Shown here piece by piece: positions 27,101 through 34,934 of a DNA stretch of 64,000 bases. The stretch spans positions 1 to 64,000 of the forward strand of contig CASFJQ010000007.1 of the NCBI GenBank assembly GCA_949295065.1, written 5' to 3'. The stretch is from an uncultured Parabacteroides sp. (GTDB lineage: Bacteria; Bacteroidota; Bacteroidia; Bacteroidales; Tannerellaceae). Position numbers and translations under genes: made by a program. The notes beneath the pieces were generated by a model. It worked only from the letters and a program-made list of their open reading frames with translations. It did not search any database and was not told where the DNA came from. Within the stretch, counting starts at the first letter, position 1. Each line of letters starts with the position of its first letter.

Positions 27101-27617
27101 AACCTTTCTTGTAAAGTTCCTTCAAAAGATACCAAAGAGTTTCGATGTAGCGGTTATCGTATGTGATATAAGGATTTTCCAAATCCACCCAGTAACCCAT
27201 CTTTTCTGTCAGGTCAGTCCATTCTTTTGTGAACTTCATGACATCCTTGCGGCAAGCCGCGTTATATTCAGCAACAGAAATCTTCTTGCCGATATCTTCC
27301 TTAGTAATGCCCAAAGATTTCTCTACACCCAGCTCAACCGGCAAACCGTGAGTATCCCATCCTGCCTTACGGTTAACGTGGAAACCTTTCATCGTTTTGT
27401 AACGGCAAAAAATATCTTTAATTGAACGTGCAATCACATGGTGAATACCAGGCATACCGTTTGCTGAAGGCGGTCCTTCAAAGAATACGAATGAAGGTTT
27501 TCCTTCACGGATTTCAAGACTTTTGTGGAAAACGTCGCCGTCCTGCCACTTCTTTAGCATTTCTTTATTCACGTTCGACAAGTCGAACTTCGAATATTCG
27601 GCAAATTTCTTACTCAT
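24189..27617 (-). CDS. ileS: isoleucyl-tRNA synthetase, long type with GXHH signature
   Basis: This 1142-aa class I synthetase charges tRNA-Ile and has an editing domain. It is longer than the ~940-aa E. coli type and resembles the eukaryote-like type 2 enzymes. The usual HIGH motif reads GIHH at 57-60 (ANGMPGIHHV), a GXHH arrangement. KMSKR is intact at 689-693. From memory, GXHH in type 2 IleRS is tied to extreme mupirocin resistance. It has its own promoter (27651-27658) and terminator, so it is a single-gene unit. Confidence 0.96.
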   Translation of the reverse strand: MSKKFAEYSKFDLSNVNKEMLKKWQDGDVFHKSLEIREGKPSFVFFEGPPSANGMPGIHHVIARSIKDIFCRYKTMKGFHVNRKAGWDTHGLPVELGVEKSLGITKEDIGKKISVAEYNAACRKDVMKFTKEWTDLTEKMGYWVDLENPYITYDNRYIETLWYLLKELYKKGLLYKGYTIQPYSPAAGTGLSTHELNQPGCYRDVKDTTCTAQFRILDPKPEMEGFGEPCFLAWTTTPWTLPSNTALCVDPEITYVAVQTYNPYTGVPMTAVVGKDRLDAYFNPKAADLKLEDYKEGDKLVPFRVVGEWKGSELAGMKYEQLIPWVNPGEGAFKVITGDFVTTEDGTGIVHIAPTFGADDNKVAKANGVPALMLKDKDGNMRPMVDMTGKFYKLEDLDIGYVRSSMNAADYDAWQGRFVKNAYDPELTDKDETLDVSICMMLKPQNRVFRIEKHVHNYPHCWRTDKPVLYYPLDSWFIRTTACRERMIELNNTINWKPQSTGTGRFGKWLENLQDWNLSRSRYWGTPLPIWRTEDGKEEKCIGSVEELYNEIEKAVAAGLMESNPYKAKGFVPGEYNKENYDKIDLHRPYVDDITLVSESGKPMKRETDLIDVWFDSGAMPYAQIHYPFENKELLDNRTVYPADFIAEGVDQTRGWFFTLHAIATMIFDSVAYKAVVSNGLVLDKNGNKMSKRLGNAVDPFATIEKYGSDPLRWYMITNASPWDNLKFDVEGVEEVRRKFFGTLYNTYSFFALYANVDGFDYSQADVEWNKRPEIDRWILSLLNTLVKDVDTYLESYEPTRAGRAISDFVNDNLSNWYVRLNRRRFWGGGLTEDKLSAYQTLYTCLETVSKLMAPIAPFYADQLYRDLVSVTGRETAESVHLADFPVCNEELIDKDLEERMQMAQSISSMVLALRRKVNIKVRQPLQTLMVPVLDAHQQESIDAVKALILNEVNVKEMKFVDNTAGILVKKIKPDFKKLGPRYGKIMKALAAAIQQMSQDDINAFEKAGTFTLSVEGQEAVIERADVEIISEDIPGWLVANEGRLTVALDITVTEELRKEGLARELVNRVQNIRKSSGFDITDKVNITILSNEAIDAAVVEYKEYISNQVLAASIEIADEAVSDAVELDFEDFKLLVKVEKA

Positions 27618-27650
27618 ATCGCGATTTTATATATATTCTTTTAAGCGTCG

Positions 27651-27682
27651 CAAAACTACTGATTTTATTCGGAATAGACAAG
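27651..27682 (-). promoter_or_regulatory. promoter of ileS
   Basis: Minus-strand TAGTTTTG (27658-27651) with CTTG about 20 bases upstream, 34 bases before the ileS ATG. Confidence 0.65.
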
Positions 27683-27774
27683 AGAGAATAATATTCTGAC
27701 AGATATTTCGATTTTCGGCTTGTTATTTTATGATTTTAAGATAGGGATTATTTGTAAATGATTAGTAACAGAAA

Positions 27775-27805
27775 GTGCAGAACTTCCAATATGGAGATTC
27801 TGCAC
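27775..27805 (-). terminator. hairpin after the beta-barrel operon
   Basis: GTGCAGAA pairs with TTCTGCAC, enclosing an inner TCCA/TGGA pairing, 26 bases past the stop at 27831. The T-tract is weak, so this is only a probable terminator. Confidence 0.5.
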
Positions 27806-27830
27806 AAATCATTTTATCTTTAAGATATAG

Positions 27831-28445
27831 TTATTTAACAGAGAAAGGAATATAAACAGAGAACATCAAATCAGACAAATGTCCCTTTCTTCCTTTATTT
27901 CCTGCATCTATATTGAAATCCTTCAATACATTGAAACATCCATACTGGTATGAAAGAGCCAATTCACAATGCTTACTTACCTGATAACCGACTTTTGCCA
28001 AAATACCCAAATCAAAAACAGCACGAGGCTGAACATATAAAGTTGGTGCTACACCAAGCCCGCAATAAAACTTATCAGACAAACGGTAATTCCAACCAGC
28101 AGTAATTGAAATCGGAAAGACAAACTCCTTCATTGTATTTCCATTTCCTGTATAGTTATTTCCTACTCCTGTTAAACCATAAGGAGAGCGTTTGGTTTGC
28201 ATACCTTGAAATCCCAAAGACAAATCCACATCAAAGAATAATTTATTTTCCGGCATAAAACGCAAACGATAGCCAATCATTCCGTTTCCTTTTAACTGAT
28301 GATCAAAATAATCATTCTCCGGAGATATTACTGATTTATCCTGCATAGGAAAACCTAAACCGCCTCCAATCAGCATTCCATGTTCTACTTTTTGAGCAAG
28401 AACTCCGGAAGAAACCAATAATAATAAAAATAGAATCTTTTTCAT
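27831..28445 (-). CDS. outer-membrane beta-barrel protein, small
   Basis: This encodes 204 aa with a signal peptide (MKKILFLLLLVSSGVLAQ, cleavage near 17-18). The mature part alternates hydrophobic and polar residues in beta strands (MIGYRLRFMPENKLFFDVDLSLGFQG, split by turns) and ends with an aromatic strand, LMFSVYIPFSVK. This fits an 8-strand barrel of the OmpW/OmpX size class. It is the last gene of the locus and carries a copy of a 36-base leader found before DUF3244, so it may also be transcribed on its own. Function unknown. Confidence 0.8.
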   Translation of the reverse strand: MKKILFLLLLVSSGVLAQKVEHGMLIGGGLGFPMQDKSVISPENDYFDHQLKGNGMIGYRLRFMPENKLFFDVDLSLGFQGMQTKRSPYGLTGVGNNYTGNGNTMKEFVFPISITAGWNYRLSDKFYCGLGVAPTLYVQPRAVFDLGILAKVGYQVSKHCELALSYQYGCFNVLKDFNIDAGNKGRKGHLSDLMFSVYIPFSVK

Positions 28446-28453
28446 ATTACAAA

Positions 28454-28489
28454 CATTGCTTTTCGTTATTTTAAATTCAACGACCGCAA
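28454..28489 (-). repeat. 36-base duplicated leader, copy 1
   Basis: Bases 28454-28489 are identical to 30841-30876. On the minus strand this is the 5' leader ending AACGAAAAGCAATG, eight bases before the ATG at 28445. The -7 element here is imperfect (TATATTG), so promoter strength is doubtful. Confidence 0.9.
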
Positions 28490-28494
28490 TATAC

Positions 28495-29085
28495 TTAGAA
28501 ACTTACTTGAACTCCGCCTTGAACTCCATGAGAAACACACGTGCGTAACCAACTCAAATTATAAGATACGCCAACCGACAGCAACCGGGTAATCTGATAA
28601 TTATATCCAACCTTTCCCATTAAGCCCCAGTCCGCATAATTCTCATGTACAGATTTATAATACGTACCCTTATAAATATCGTTGGAGTCTACCACCTCGG
28701 ATGTCAAACCGAAAACGCCATGAAGAAAAAGCGTATGCTGTTTAATTTTCAAGAAGTCATAGCCCAAACCCAAACCGACAAAAGTATTAACCAATGCATT
28801 CTTTCGAGTTCCATTCAGAGCTGTTCCGGGCGACGCAGGGTCATCAATCAAACATTTTTGTTCTCCCTTATACTTCGCGCTAAAAACAGAAGCCACCGTA
28901 TACAAGCGGTTGTATATATAATACTTGAAATCCGCCCCTATATCATAACCATGAGCGCCCATCGACAATTTAGCCCTTTCCGGCTTTTCATAACCGGCAT
29001 ACAAGTCAATCTTTACTTTTGTTTCCTGCTGTGCGTATGCGGAGATCGACATCAGGAGAAATAAGGATAAAAATAAATGCTTCAT
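28495..29085 (-). CDS. outer-membrane beta-barrel protein
   Basis: This encodes 196 aa from the ATG at 29085, chosen because residues then begin with a signal peptide (MKHLFLSLFLLMSISAYAQ); the longer frame adds a non-signal-like extension that overlaps the upstream gene. The mature part has barrel strands (KVKIDLYAGYEKPERAKLSM, TLFLHGVFGLTSEV) and ends in a strand with terminal Phe (GVQGGVQVSF), the usual sorting signal. It lies 4 bases from the lipoprotein gene upstream, so the two are co-expressed. Ligand or partner unknown. Confidence 0.8.
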   Translation of the reverse strand: MKHLFLSLFLLMSISAYAQQETKVKIDLYAGYEKPERAKLSMGAHGYDIGADFKYYIYNRLYTVASVFSAKYKGEQKCLIDDPASPGTALNGTRKNALVNTFVGLGLGYDFLKIKQHTLFLHGVFGLTSEVVDSNDIYKGTYYKSVHENYADWGLMGKVGYNYQITRLLSVGVSYNLSWLRTCVSHGVQGGVQVSF

Positions 29086-29089
29086 CATA

Positions 29090-30454
29090 TTAATTCTGTT
29101 TTGAAGAAATCCACCATTGTAATCCTCCAACTGACCTATTATAATTCGAATCATTAATTAGAGAATTATTCTTGATTACATTATCTTTTGCAACATAATC
29201 ATACATTTCACAAATATAATCGTCATGTTTTTCTCTATAAGCAAGTTTACCTATTAGTTTAATAACAGAAAGGCCTGCATTAATCCAATCAGAAGCTGCT
29301 TTACCCTTTATACCTTCTGTTTTTACATCCATAGCAGGTGTATCCCTTGCTTCTGAACCTCCAAAATCCTTTTCTAACACATAATATAAGAATTTATCTC
29401 CAAGCGCTGTTGCATCAACCCACATGGGTAATTGTTGATTGAAGACAACCCGAAAGACTTTATCACCTTTCTTTTTGCAAAATTCTCCACGCAATGGTTC
29501 ATAAAAGGTACGAGCTCCTTGTCCTTCTCTATACTCAGATATAATATGCCCATTCTTATCAGTTGTTGCTATAATTGAATTTGTTTCCAAAAACATATAA
29601 TACATATCAACTTCTGGTTGTCCTTTTGAAGCCGGTTCAACATCACGCAATCGTTTATATGATTCAAAACGAACACTATGTAACCAATCTCTATTTGAAT
29701 AACCAGCTCCTCGTGTTGTTGCTATATTCGCTCTCTCTGCCATCATATTTTCTTCCATTGCTGGAGCAACTTTCACATTTTCCACTACATAGTTAAGACC
29801 TCTGGTTGATAAATATACTTTATCATCCTTACCTGCTCTGTCTGTTTGTAAATGTGTTCTTTCATTGGTTGCTATAACAAACATACTTTCTTCCGGTTCA
29901 AATGAAGGATCATGTTTTGTTATATTACCCATAGCATCAATTATATACATTGGTTCTTTCTCATCATCCCCTGTTGCTGAAAGAACCATAAATTTCACAT
30001 TACTTGGATCCATTGACTGATTACTTTCATAATAATATACATGAATCAAAGGATCTTTTTGTATCAGATCATTCATGTAATCATCTATTTTTTTCGCATC
30101 AAAGGACAAGTTTCGAATCATATTCTTATTCAATTTATTCTGTAAAAGAGAATAAAAAGAGCTTGATACACTCCGTTGTTTTGACTCAAACAGCTCTGCA
30201 CATAAAACATTATTATCACCATCAAATGCTTTTAAGCAATCTTTGACTAACAAACCTTGCATCTGATTATCTCCACTTAGTGCCTGAGACAATAATGATG
30301 CCAATTGTAATCGAGAAGCATTCAAATCGTTAACTTCATTCATAACAACACCTGAACGTGTTTTCATCGATTCTGTCTCCAATAAAGATTCATCTTTCTG
30401 ACAGCTGAATAAAGAAGCTGACAAGACTGTCAACAATAAAATTTTTTTGTTCAT
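29090..30454 (-). CDS. large lipoprotein of unknown function
   Basis: This encodes 454 aa with a lipoprotein signal (LTVLSASLFSCQKDE, Cys18). The following SLLETESMKTRSG resembles the low-complexity start of many Bacteroides surface lipoproteins. The body is mixed alpha/beta with no motif I recognise. Cys residues near CKAFDGDNNVLC and a late CEMYDY are scattered. It lies 41 bases after DUF3244 and 4 bases before a barrel gene on the same strand, so a surface complex of lipoprotein plus barrel is possible. Codon use is more AT-rich than in neighbouring housekeeping genes. Confidence 0.78.
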   Translation of the reverse strand: MNKKILLLTVLSASLFSCQKDESLLETESMKTRSGVVMNEVNDLNASRLQLASLLSQALSGDNQMQGLLVKDCLKAFDGDNNVLCAELFESKQRSVSSSFYSLLQNKLNKNMIRNLSFDAKKIDDYMNDLIQKDPLIHVYYYESNQSMDPSNVKFMVLSATGDDEKEPMYIIDAMGNITKHDPSFEPEESMFVIATNERTHLQTDRAGKDDKVYLSTRGLNYVVENVKVAPAMEENMMAERANIATTRGAGYSNRDWLHSVRFESYKRLRDVEPASKGQPEVDMYYMFLETNSIIATTDKNGHIISEYREGQGARTFYEPLRGEFCKKKGDKVFRVVFNQQLPMWVDATALGDKFLYYVLEKDFGGSEARDTPAMDVKTEGIKGKAASDWINAGLSVIKLIGKLAYREKHDDYICEMYDYVAKDNVIKNNSLINDSNYNRSVGGLQWWISSKQN

Positions 30455-30495
30455 AAATTAAATGATTTTAAATTAATATAGCCATACTTAGACTT

Positions 30496-30843
30496 TTACT
30501 TTTTCTCAAATAAACCTTCTGCTTGCTCTCCTGCTTCATTTTCCAAAAGCAACCGGTAACTTCCATCTTGTAAGTTATTAATAGGTATAATATATTCTGT
30601 ACAATGTGATGAGTCTAGACATTCTTTATAAACGCAATTCCCTTCATCATCGAATATTTGTAATTCTAAACTGACTTGCTCTTGTAAAAAAGTTAATTGA
30701 AGACAATCATTATCTTCACATACTTCTAATGAAAATTTTCCAGATTCTAAATCCCAACCAAACAAAATTATTTTCTGAACATCTCCAGCATAACAATTTA
30801 AAGAAGTCATTAAAATGACCAAAAATAAAATACGTTTCAACAT
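30496..30843 (-). CDS. DUF3244-type small secreted protein
   Basis: This encodes 115 aa with a signal peptide (MLKRILFLVILMTSLNCYAG, cleavage near 19). The mature part is about 95 residues, one small beta-sandwich (QVSLELQIFDDEGNCVYKEC, then IPINNLQDGSYRLLLENEAG). The LxdGsYrl ending is typical of the DUF3244 proteins I recall from Bacteroides, which are often encoded beside lipoprotein TPR regulators. Four Cys in the mature part could form disulfides. It is first in the operon behind the promoter at 30874 and the repeat operator. Confidence 0.8.
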   Translation of the reverse strand: MLKRILFLVILMTSLNCYAGDVQKIILFGWDLESGKFSLEVCEDNDCLQLTFLQEQVSLELQIFDDEGNCVYKECLDSSHCTEYIIPINNLQDGSYRLLLENEAGEQAEGLFEKK

Positions 30844-30876
30844 TGCTTTTCGTTATTTTAAATTCAACGACCGCAA
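30841..30876 (-). repeat. 36-base duplicated leader, copy 2
   Basis: Identical to 28454-28489. Its last three bases on the minus strand are the ATG of the DUF3244 gene. Confidence 0.9.
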
Positions 30877-30881
30877 AAGTA
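30874..30881 (-). promoter_or_regulatory. -7 element of the DUF3244 operon
   Basis: Minus-strand TACTTTTG fits TAnnTTTG; the -33 box is poor, which is usual for activator-dependent promoters. The triple repeat at 30913-30941 lies just upstream. Confidence 0.65.
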
Positions 30882-30902
30882 GAATTAAGGCAACAAAAAA
30901 AG

Positions 30903-30950
30903 ATTAAACCGTGTTCACAATTCGTTCACAACTTGTTCACACGGTTTAAT
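30903..30950 (-). promoter_or_regulatory. triple 11-bp direct repeat (TGTGAAC) within an inverted repeat
   Basis: Minus-strand TGTGAAC occurs three times with exactly 11-bp spacing (30913-30941). Flanking these, ATTAAACCGTG (30903-30913) and CACGGTTTAAT (30940-30950) form an 11-bp inverted repeat. It lies between the regulator's stop and the promoter of the DUF3244 operon, at about -40 to -70. It may be an activator site, and the hairpin could also end the regulator transcript. Confidence 0.65.
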
Positions 30951-30953
30951 CCT

Positions 30954-32699
30954 TTATAAATCAGCTATAAATTTATCAAAACTTTCGGCTCCACCTTCCT
31001 CCTTAAATATCTTTTTATATAAACGGCTTCGTATATTGGAAACGGAGGATTTAGTACATGAAAGTAATTTCGCCATACCTTTGACCGGTATTTTCAATTT
31101 AACCAGCAAACAGGTATGCCACTCCTGAAGGGACATGTTTGGATAAAGGAAACGAAGCTGAGATATAAAGTTGGGAAAACATTGTTCGATTTCCTTTTCA
31201 AGCTCCAACCACTTTTCAGAAGATTGTGGTAAGACCTCCCAGTTCCTTTCCTGAGTAAACCATTGGGCTATTTCAGACTTTAGCAAAACCTGTTCTGACA
31301 ATGTTTTCCCATCCAAGTTTAACTGTATTTTTCGGTTCGACATTTCCAGAGCTTCTTTCTGCGACTGCAACTGTTGGCATATCTGTTCGTTTCTCGATTC
31401 TGCCAATTGTAACTGCGCTGTCAAATCATCTATTTGCCGTTGATTCTGCTCCAATGTTGCCAGACTATTCTGTTCCTGCTCCTTTTTAAGTTGCAGCAAA
31501 TAGGCTTCTCTTTTTGATGACATTTTTTTATGACGTCGATAATAAAAATAAAGAGAAACCAGCAATGTCAATAAAGTCCAGGATATTAAAATAAACATAT
31601 ATATAAATTTCTCGTTCCGGGCATCATCAAGTTGCAACTGCCTGTTCTGTTTTTGTATATGATTATAATTGTATAATGAGCGAACCCTGTCAACCGCTTC
31701 TGTTTTTGTAATATTAGCAATACTATCTTTCAGTGCCAGACTTTTCCGGGCATAATGATAAGCCTGTTGATAATCTCCTGTTTTTTCCTTTATTTCAGAA
31801 AGTAACTTATAAATATCGCAATCATCATAAATATGAGGTTTTAACTGAATTGCTTTCTGAAAACAACATATAGCTAAATCATAACGATGATTATAAAAAT
31901 GAAGTAAACCTTGTGCTTTAAGAACGAGCCTGTCTTTTTCTATTAATTCAGCCGGAAATTGATTCAACAATTCTTCTGTTTTTCTCGCTAAACCATGTTC
32001 GGCACAAACAGATATATATTCATTTAATATATGTCCCTGAGCCGTCTCTCCTATCACAAAAGCTATCTCATAAGCCTGCTGATAATAAGTTACCAAACTG
32101 TCTTTCTCTCCAATGCGATCAAATATACGAGCTTTGTTTCGACAAGCGAACATGGCTCCTTCCATATCACCATCAACCAAATAATTATATTTAGCCTTTG
32201 GTATCATTTCCAAAGCCTCTGAATAAAGACCCTGAAATACATAAATATAATATATTTGCTCATAAATACGCCCCAACATATCATATCGTTGCAAACGCTC
32301 ACCTATTTCTGCAGCCTTTTGAAAAACGACTAAAGAATTAGGAGAATCGCCCATATTCCGATACATCCACCCCAGATAATAATAAGCCATCAACAGTTTT
32401 TCATCCTCACCTTCCTGATGCTCATAATAATCAACAACACGAGCCATCAAAGAATCCGAAACATTTGCCAGTTCTTTTCTTCCTCCAGCCTTTATCTTTA
32501 ACAACAAATGATACATACGTGTCTCCTCCGGCTCCTGCATAATGATGGAATCAAGAGAAGCCAAATAAAGACGCGCACTGTCGGGAGATTGTTTCATACA
32601 ATGGATTGCCTGCTGCATCGCCAAAGGATAATCAGGTTTATGAGAGCAAGATGGGGATAGTAAGACTAATATTATTATAAACAATATATGATATTTCAT
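30954..32699 (-). CDS. lipoprotein-type TPR regulator with C-terminal HTH
   Basis: This encodes 581 aa from the ATG at 32699; the longer frame would overlap the promoter at 32730. A lipoprotein-like signal (LLSPSCSH, Cys18) is followed by TPR repeats (about 20-345, e.g. HYARKSLALKDSIA), a membrane helix near 365-390 (MFILISWTLLTLLVSLYFYY), a coiled coil and a C-terminal LuxR/GerE-like HTH (LQEWHTCLLVKLKIPVKGMA, then CTKSSVSNIRSRLYKKIF). Periplasmic TPR plus cytoplasmic DNA-binding half is a Bacteroidetes one-protein signalling layout. It most likely controls the adjacent DUF3244-lipoprotein-barrel operon. Confidence 0.85.
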   Translation of the reverse strand: MKYHILFIIILVLLSPSCSHKPDYPLAMQQAIHCMKQSPDSARLYLASLDSIIMQEPEETRMYHLLLKIKAGGRKELANVSDSLMARVVDYYEHQEGEDEKLLMAYYYLGWMYRNMGDSPNSLVVFQKAAEIGERLQRYDMLGRIYEQIYYIYVFQGLYSEALEMIPKAKYNYLVDGDMEGAMFACRNKARIFDRIGEKDSLVTYYQQAYEIAFVIGETAQGHILNEYISVCAEHGLARKTEELLNQFPAELIEKDRLVLKAQGLLHFYNHRYDLAICCFQKAIQLKPHIYDDCDIYKLLSEIKEKTGDYQQAYHYARKSLALKDSIANITKTEAVDRVRSLYNYNHIQKQNRQLQLDDARNEKFIYMFILISWTLLTLLVSLYFYYRRHKKMSSKREAYLLQLKKEQEQNSLATLEQNQRQIDDLTAQLQLAESRNEQICQQLQSQKEALEMSNRKIQLNLDGKTLSEQVLLKSEIAQWFTQERNWEVLPQSSEKWLELEKEIEQCFPNFISQLRFLYPNMSLQEWHTCLLVKLKIPVKGMAKLLSCTKSSVSNIRSRLYKKIFKEEGGAESFDKFIADL

Positions 32700-32729
32700 G
32701 GGTTCAATTAATTTATTTTCAGAGGTGAA

Positions 32730-32737
32730 CAAAGGTA
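32730..32737 (-). promoter_or_regulatory. -7 element of the TPR/HTH regulator
   Basis: Minus-strand TACCTTTG lies 30 bases before the ATG at 32699. It settles the start, because the upstream start at 32732 would fall inside the promoter. Confidence 0.65.
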
Positions 32738-32744
32738 GTGTAAG

Positions 32745-32873
32745 TTTTCATCGCAATGAAACTTTTTTTCCACATATTATGAAAATCTTTTTTCATATAT
32801 TATGAAAATTATTTTTCATCAGCATGAAAATTTATTTCCATATATTATGAAAAAAGTTTTTCACGGCATAGAA
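32745..32873. repeat. array of six TTTCAT-n-ATGAAA palindromes, ~22-bp period (array A)
   Basis: Imperfect palindromes are centred at about 32753.5, 32775.5, 32799, 32821.5, 32843.5 and 32866, i.e. 22-23.5 bp apart. The clearest unit is TTTTCAT CAGC ATGAAAA. The array fills the gap between the regulator promoter and the katA terminator and contains no gene. The rest of this 339-base gap holds only a small GTATATT/AATATAC hairpin and the terminator. Confidence 0.85.
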
Positions 32874-32941
32874 TTACGATGAAAATATAATTGCCAGTAT
32901 ATTAACAATATACAGAAATTGTTTTTTTAACGCAAATACTA

Positions 32942-32991
32942 TAAAAAAAATCTCCTTACAAAAGACGGATAGTACTTCTGTAAGGAGATTA
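32942..32991 (-). terminator. terminator of katA
   Basis: A perfect 12-bp stem (AATCTCCTTACA with TGTAAGGAGATT) with an 18-base loop, followed on the minus strand by an eight-T run. Confidence 0.85.
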
Positions 32992-33038
32992 TATATGTTT
33001 CACAAACTGCTATGAATTCAGAAACAAGGCGGCAAATA

Positions 33039-34493
33039 TCAAATCTTGTCCAAAGAAATGCCTAAAGCTTTGGCAACGCCTTTGCCATAGTTTTCATCAG
33101 CTTTCATACAGTTTCTGATGTGGCGAATCTTTATTTCTTCAGGAATATCGCCCATTGCTCTTGCAGTATTCTCGAAAAGCACTTGCTGCTGTGCAGGAGA
33201 CATCAGGCGGAACAAATCGCCCGGCTGTGAATAATAATCCGAGTCATCTTCCCTGAAATCCCACTGATAAGCTGCGCCGTCGAGTTCCAAAGGCGGCTCT
33301 TTATATTCTGTCTGGTGCTGCCATTCACCATAGCTGTTAGGTTCGTAGCCGAGAGTCGAACCGTGATTTCCGTCCACTCTCATCTGTCCATCACGATGAT
33401 ATATATTAAGGAAAGGACACTTGCTGCTATTTACCGGAATCTGATAATGGTTTACACCCAAGCGGTAGCGCTGTGCGTCACCATAGGAGAACAATCGTCC
33501 CTGAAGCATTCTGTCCGGAGAGAAACCAATTCCCGGAACAACATTTGCTGGATTGAATGCTGCCTGCTCAACATCTGCAAAATAGTTTTCCGGATTGCGG
33601 TTTAGCTCCATAATTCCGACCTCAATCAGAGGATATTGTTTCTGCGACCACACTTTGGTAAGGTCGAAAGGATTGAACGGGCATTTTGCAGCCTCTTCTT
33701 CAGTCATAAGCTGAACGAACATTTTCCATCTTGGGAAATCGCCCTTTTCGATGCTTTCAAACAAATCTCTCTGATGACTTTCTCGGTCCTTTCCTATCAG
33801 CGCTTCAGCTTCCTGGTCAGTAAGGTTTTTTATTCCCTGCATAGTGTGCAGATGGAATTTCACCCAAGTACGCTTGCCTTCTGCGTTGATAAAAGAGAAT
33901 GTATGGCTTCCGTATCCGTGCATATGACGGTAAGAATAAGGAATACCGCGGTCGCTCATTGTTATTGTCACCTGATGCAAAGCTTCAGGAAGAAGAGTCC
34001 AGAAATCCCAGTTATTGCGTGCGCTGCGCATATTGGTGCGAGGGTCACGTTTTACGGCATGATTCAAATCCGGGAACTTAAGCGGGTCGCGAAGGAAGAA
34101 CACAGGAGTGTTGTTTCCCACCAAATCCCAGTTTCCTTCTTCTGTATAGAACTTCATGGCGAAGCCACGGATGTCACGTTCGGCATCGGCTGCGCCACGT
34201 TCGCCGGCAACGGTTGAGAAACGCACGAAAACTTCTGTTTCCTTGCCTACTTTTGAGAAAATGGCAGCCTTGGTGTATGCAGTAATGTCATTTGTCACAG
34301 TAAACTTACCGAAAGCGCCCGAGCCTTTGGCATGCATACGGCGTTCCGGAATAACTTCACGGTCAAAATGAGCCAACTTTTCAAGGAACCAAACATCCTG
34401 CAATAACATCGGACCACGACGACCGGCAGTTGCCACATTGTGATTGTCTGAAACGGGTGCACCTGATGCACTTGTTAGTTTATTATTTTCCAT
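33039..34493 (-). CDS. katA: monofunctional heme catalase
   Basis: This 484-aa small-subunit catalase decomposes hydrogen peroxide. Catalytic His54 ([12 protein letters not shown]) and Asn127 (DLVGNN) and proximal heme ligand Tyr337 ([13 protein letters not shown]) are present. Length fits the clade 3 type found in Bacteroides, where it protects during oxygen exposure; the B. fragilis gene is called katB. It starts 6 bases after a flavodoxin-like gene, so the two are probably co-transcribed. I saw no unambiguous OxyR site upstream. Confidence 0.96.
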   Translation of the reverse strand: MENNKLTSASGAPVSDNHNVATAGRRGPMLLQDVWFLEKLAHFDREVIPERRMHAKGSGAFGKFTVTNDITAYTKAAIFSKVGKETEVFVRFSTVAGERGAADAERDIRGFAMKFYTEEGNWDLVGNNTPVFFLRDPLKFPDLNHAVKRDPRTNMRSARNNWDFWTLLPEALHQVTITMSDRGIPYSYRHMHGYGSHTFSFINAEGKRTWVKFHLHTMQGIKNLTDQEAEALIGKDRESHQRDLFESIEKGDFPRWKMFVQLMTEEEAAKCPFNPFDLTKVWSQKQYPLIEVGIMELNRNPENYFADVEQAAFNPANVVPGIGFSPDRMLQGRLFSYGDAQRYRLGVNHYQIPVNSSKCPFLNIYHRDGQMRVDGNHGSTLGYEPNSYGEWQHQTEYKEPPLELDGAAYQWDFREDDSDYYSQPGDLFRLMSPAQQQVLFENTARAMGDIPEEIKIRHIRNCMKADENYGKGVAKALGISLDKI

Positions 34494-34499
34494 ATAACT

Positions 34500-34934
34500 T
34501 CATTTTAAAGGTGAAACATTTGTAAATCTATTTAACACTAACTTATCTTTGCCTGTAAGAAATCCGGTTTTGGATTTCAATTCATAAACAGGAAAAGATT
34601 TAGGAATTGACAGAGCCTTTTTCATATTCGAAAACATACTTCCGGTACGGAACTTGTAAGTAGTAAATAATAATGTACGCTCCGGCGGTATGATTCCGGC
34701 TATTTCCTTGCTGAACTCAATCCATTTTTGGTGAGGATGCTGATTGACGACAAACCATCCGCAAGTCCAGCAACCGGAAATCAGAAAATCTACTCCTTTA
34801 AGTTTATCCCTATTAAAATCTGAAACAGCACTCAAACTGACACTGAAACCTTGCGACCACAGGTACATTGCTATTTCACGGGCATAAAAAGCCGTTTTCC
34901 CTTTATGACTGTAATACAAAACTGCTACTTTCAT
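34500..34934 (-). CDS. flavodoxin-fold protein
   Basis: This encodes 144 aa from the ATG at 34934 (MKVAVLYYSHKGKTAFYARE). A TAATTTTG promoter at 34947-34954 excludes the longer start. The N-terminal strand and phosphate-binding-like loop YYSHKGKT (7-14) resemble flavodoxins binding FMN. SGCWTCGWF near 55 would be the second loop, and it contains two Cys spaced CWTC. It is shorter and less typical than classical flavodoxins, so a redox role is probable but not proven. It is co-directional with catalase and just upstream, suggesting oxidative-stress use. Confidence 0.75.
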   Translation of the reverse strand: MKVAVLYYSHKGKTAFYAREIAMYLWSQGFSVSLSAVSDFNRDKLKGVDFLISGCWTCGWFVVNQHPHQKWIEFSKEIAGIIPPERTLLFTTYKFRTGSMFSNMKKALSIPKSFPVYELKSKTGFLTGKDKLVLNRFTNVSPLK

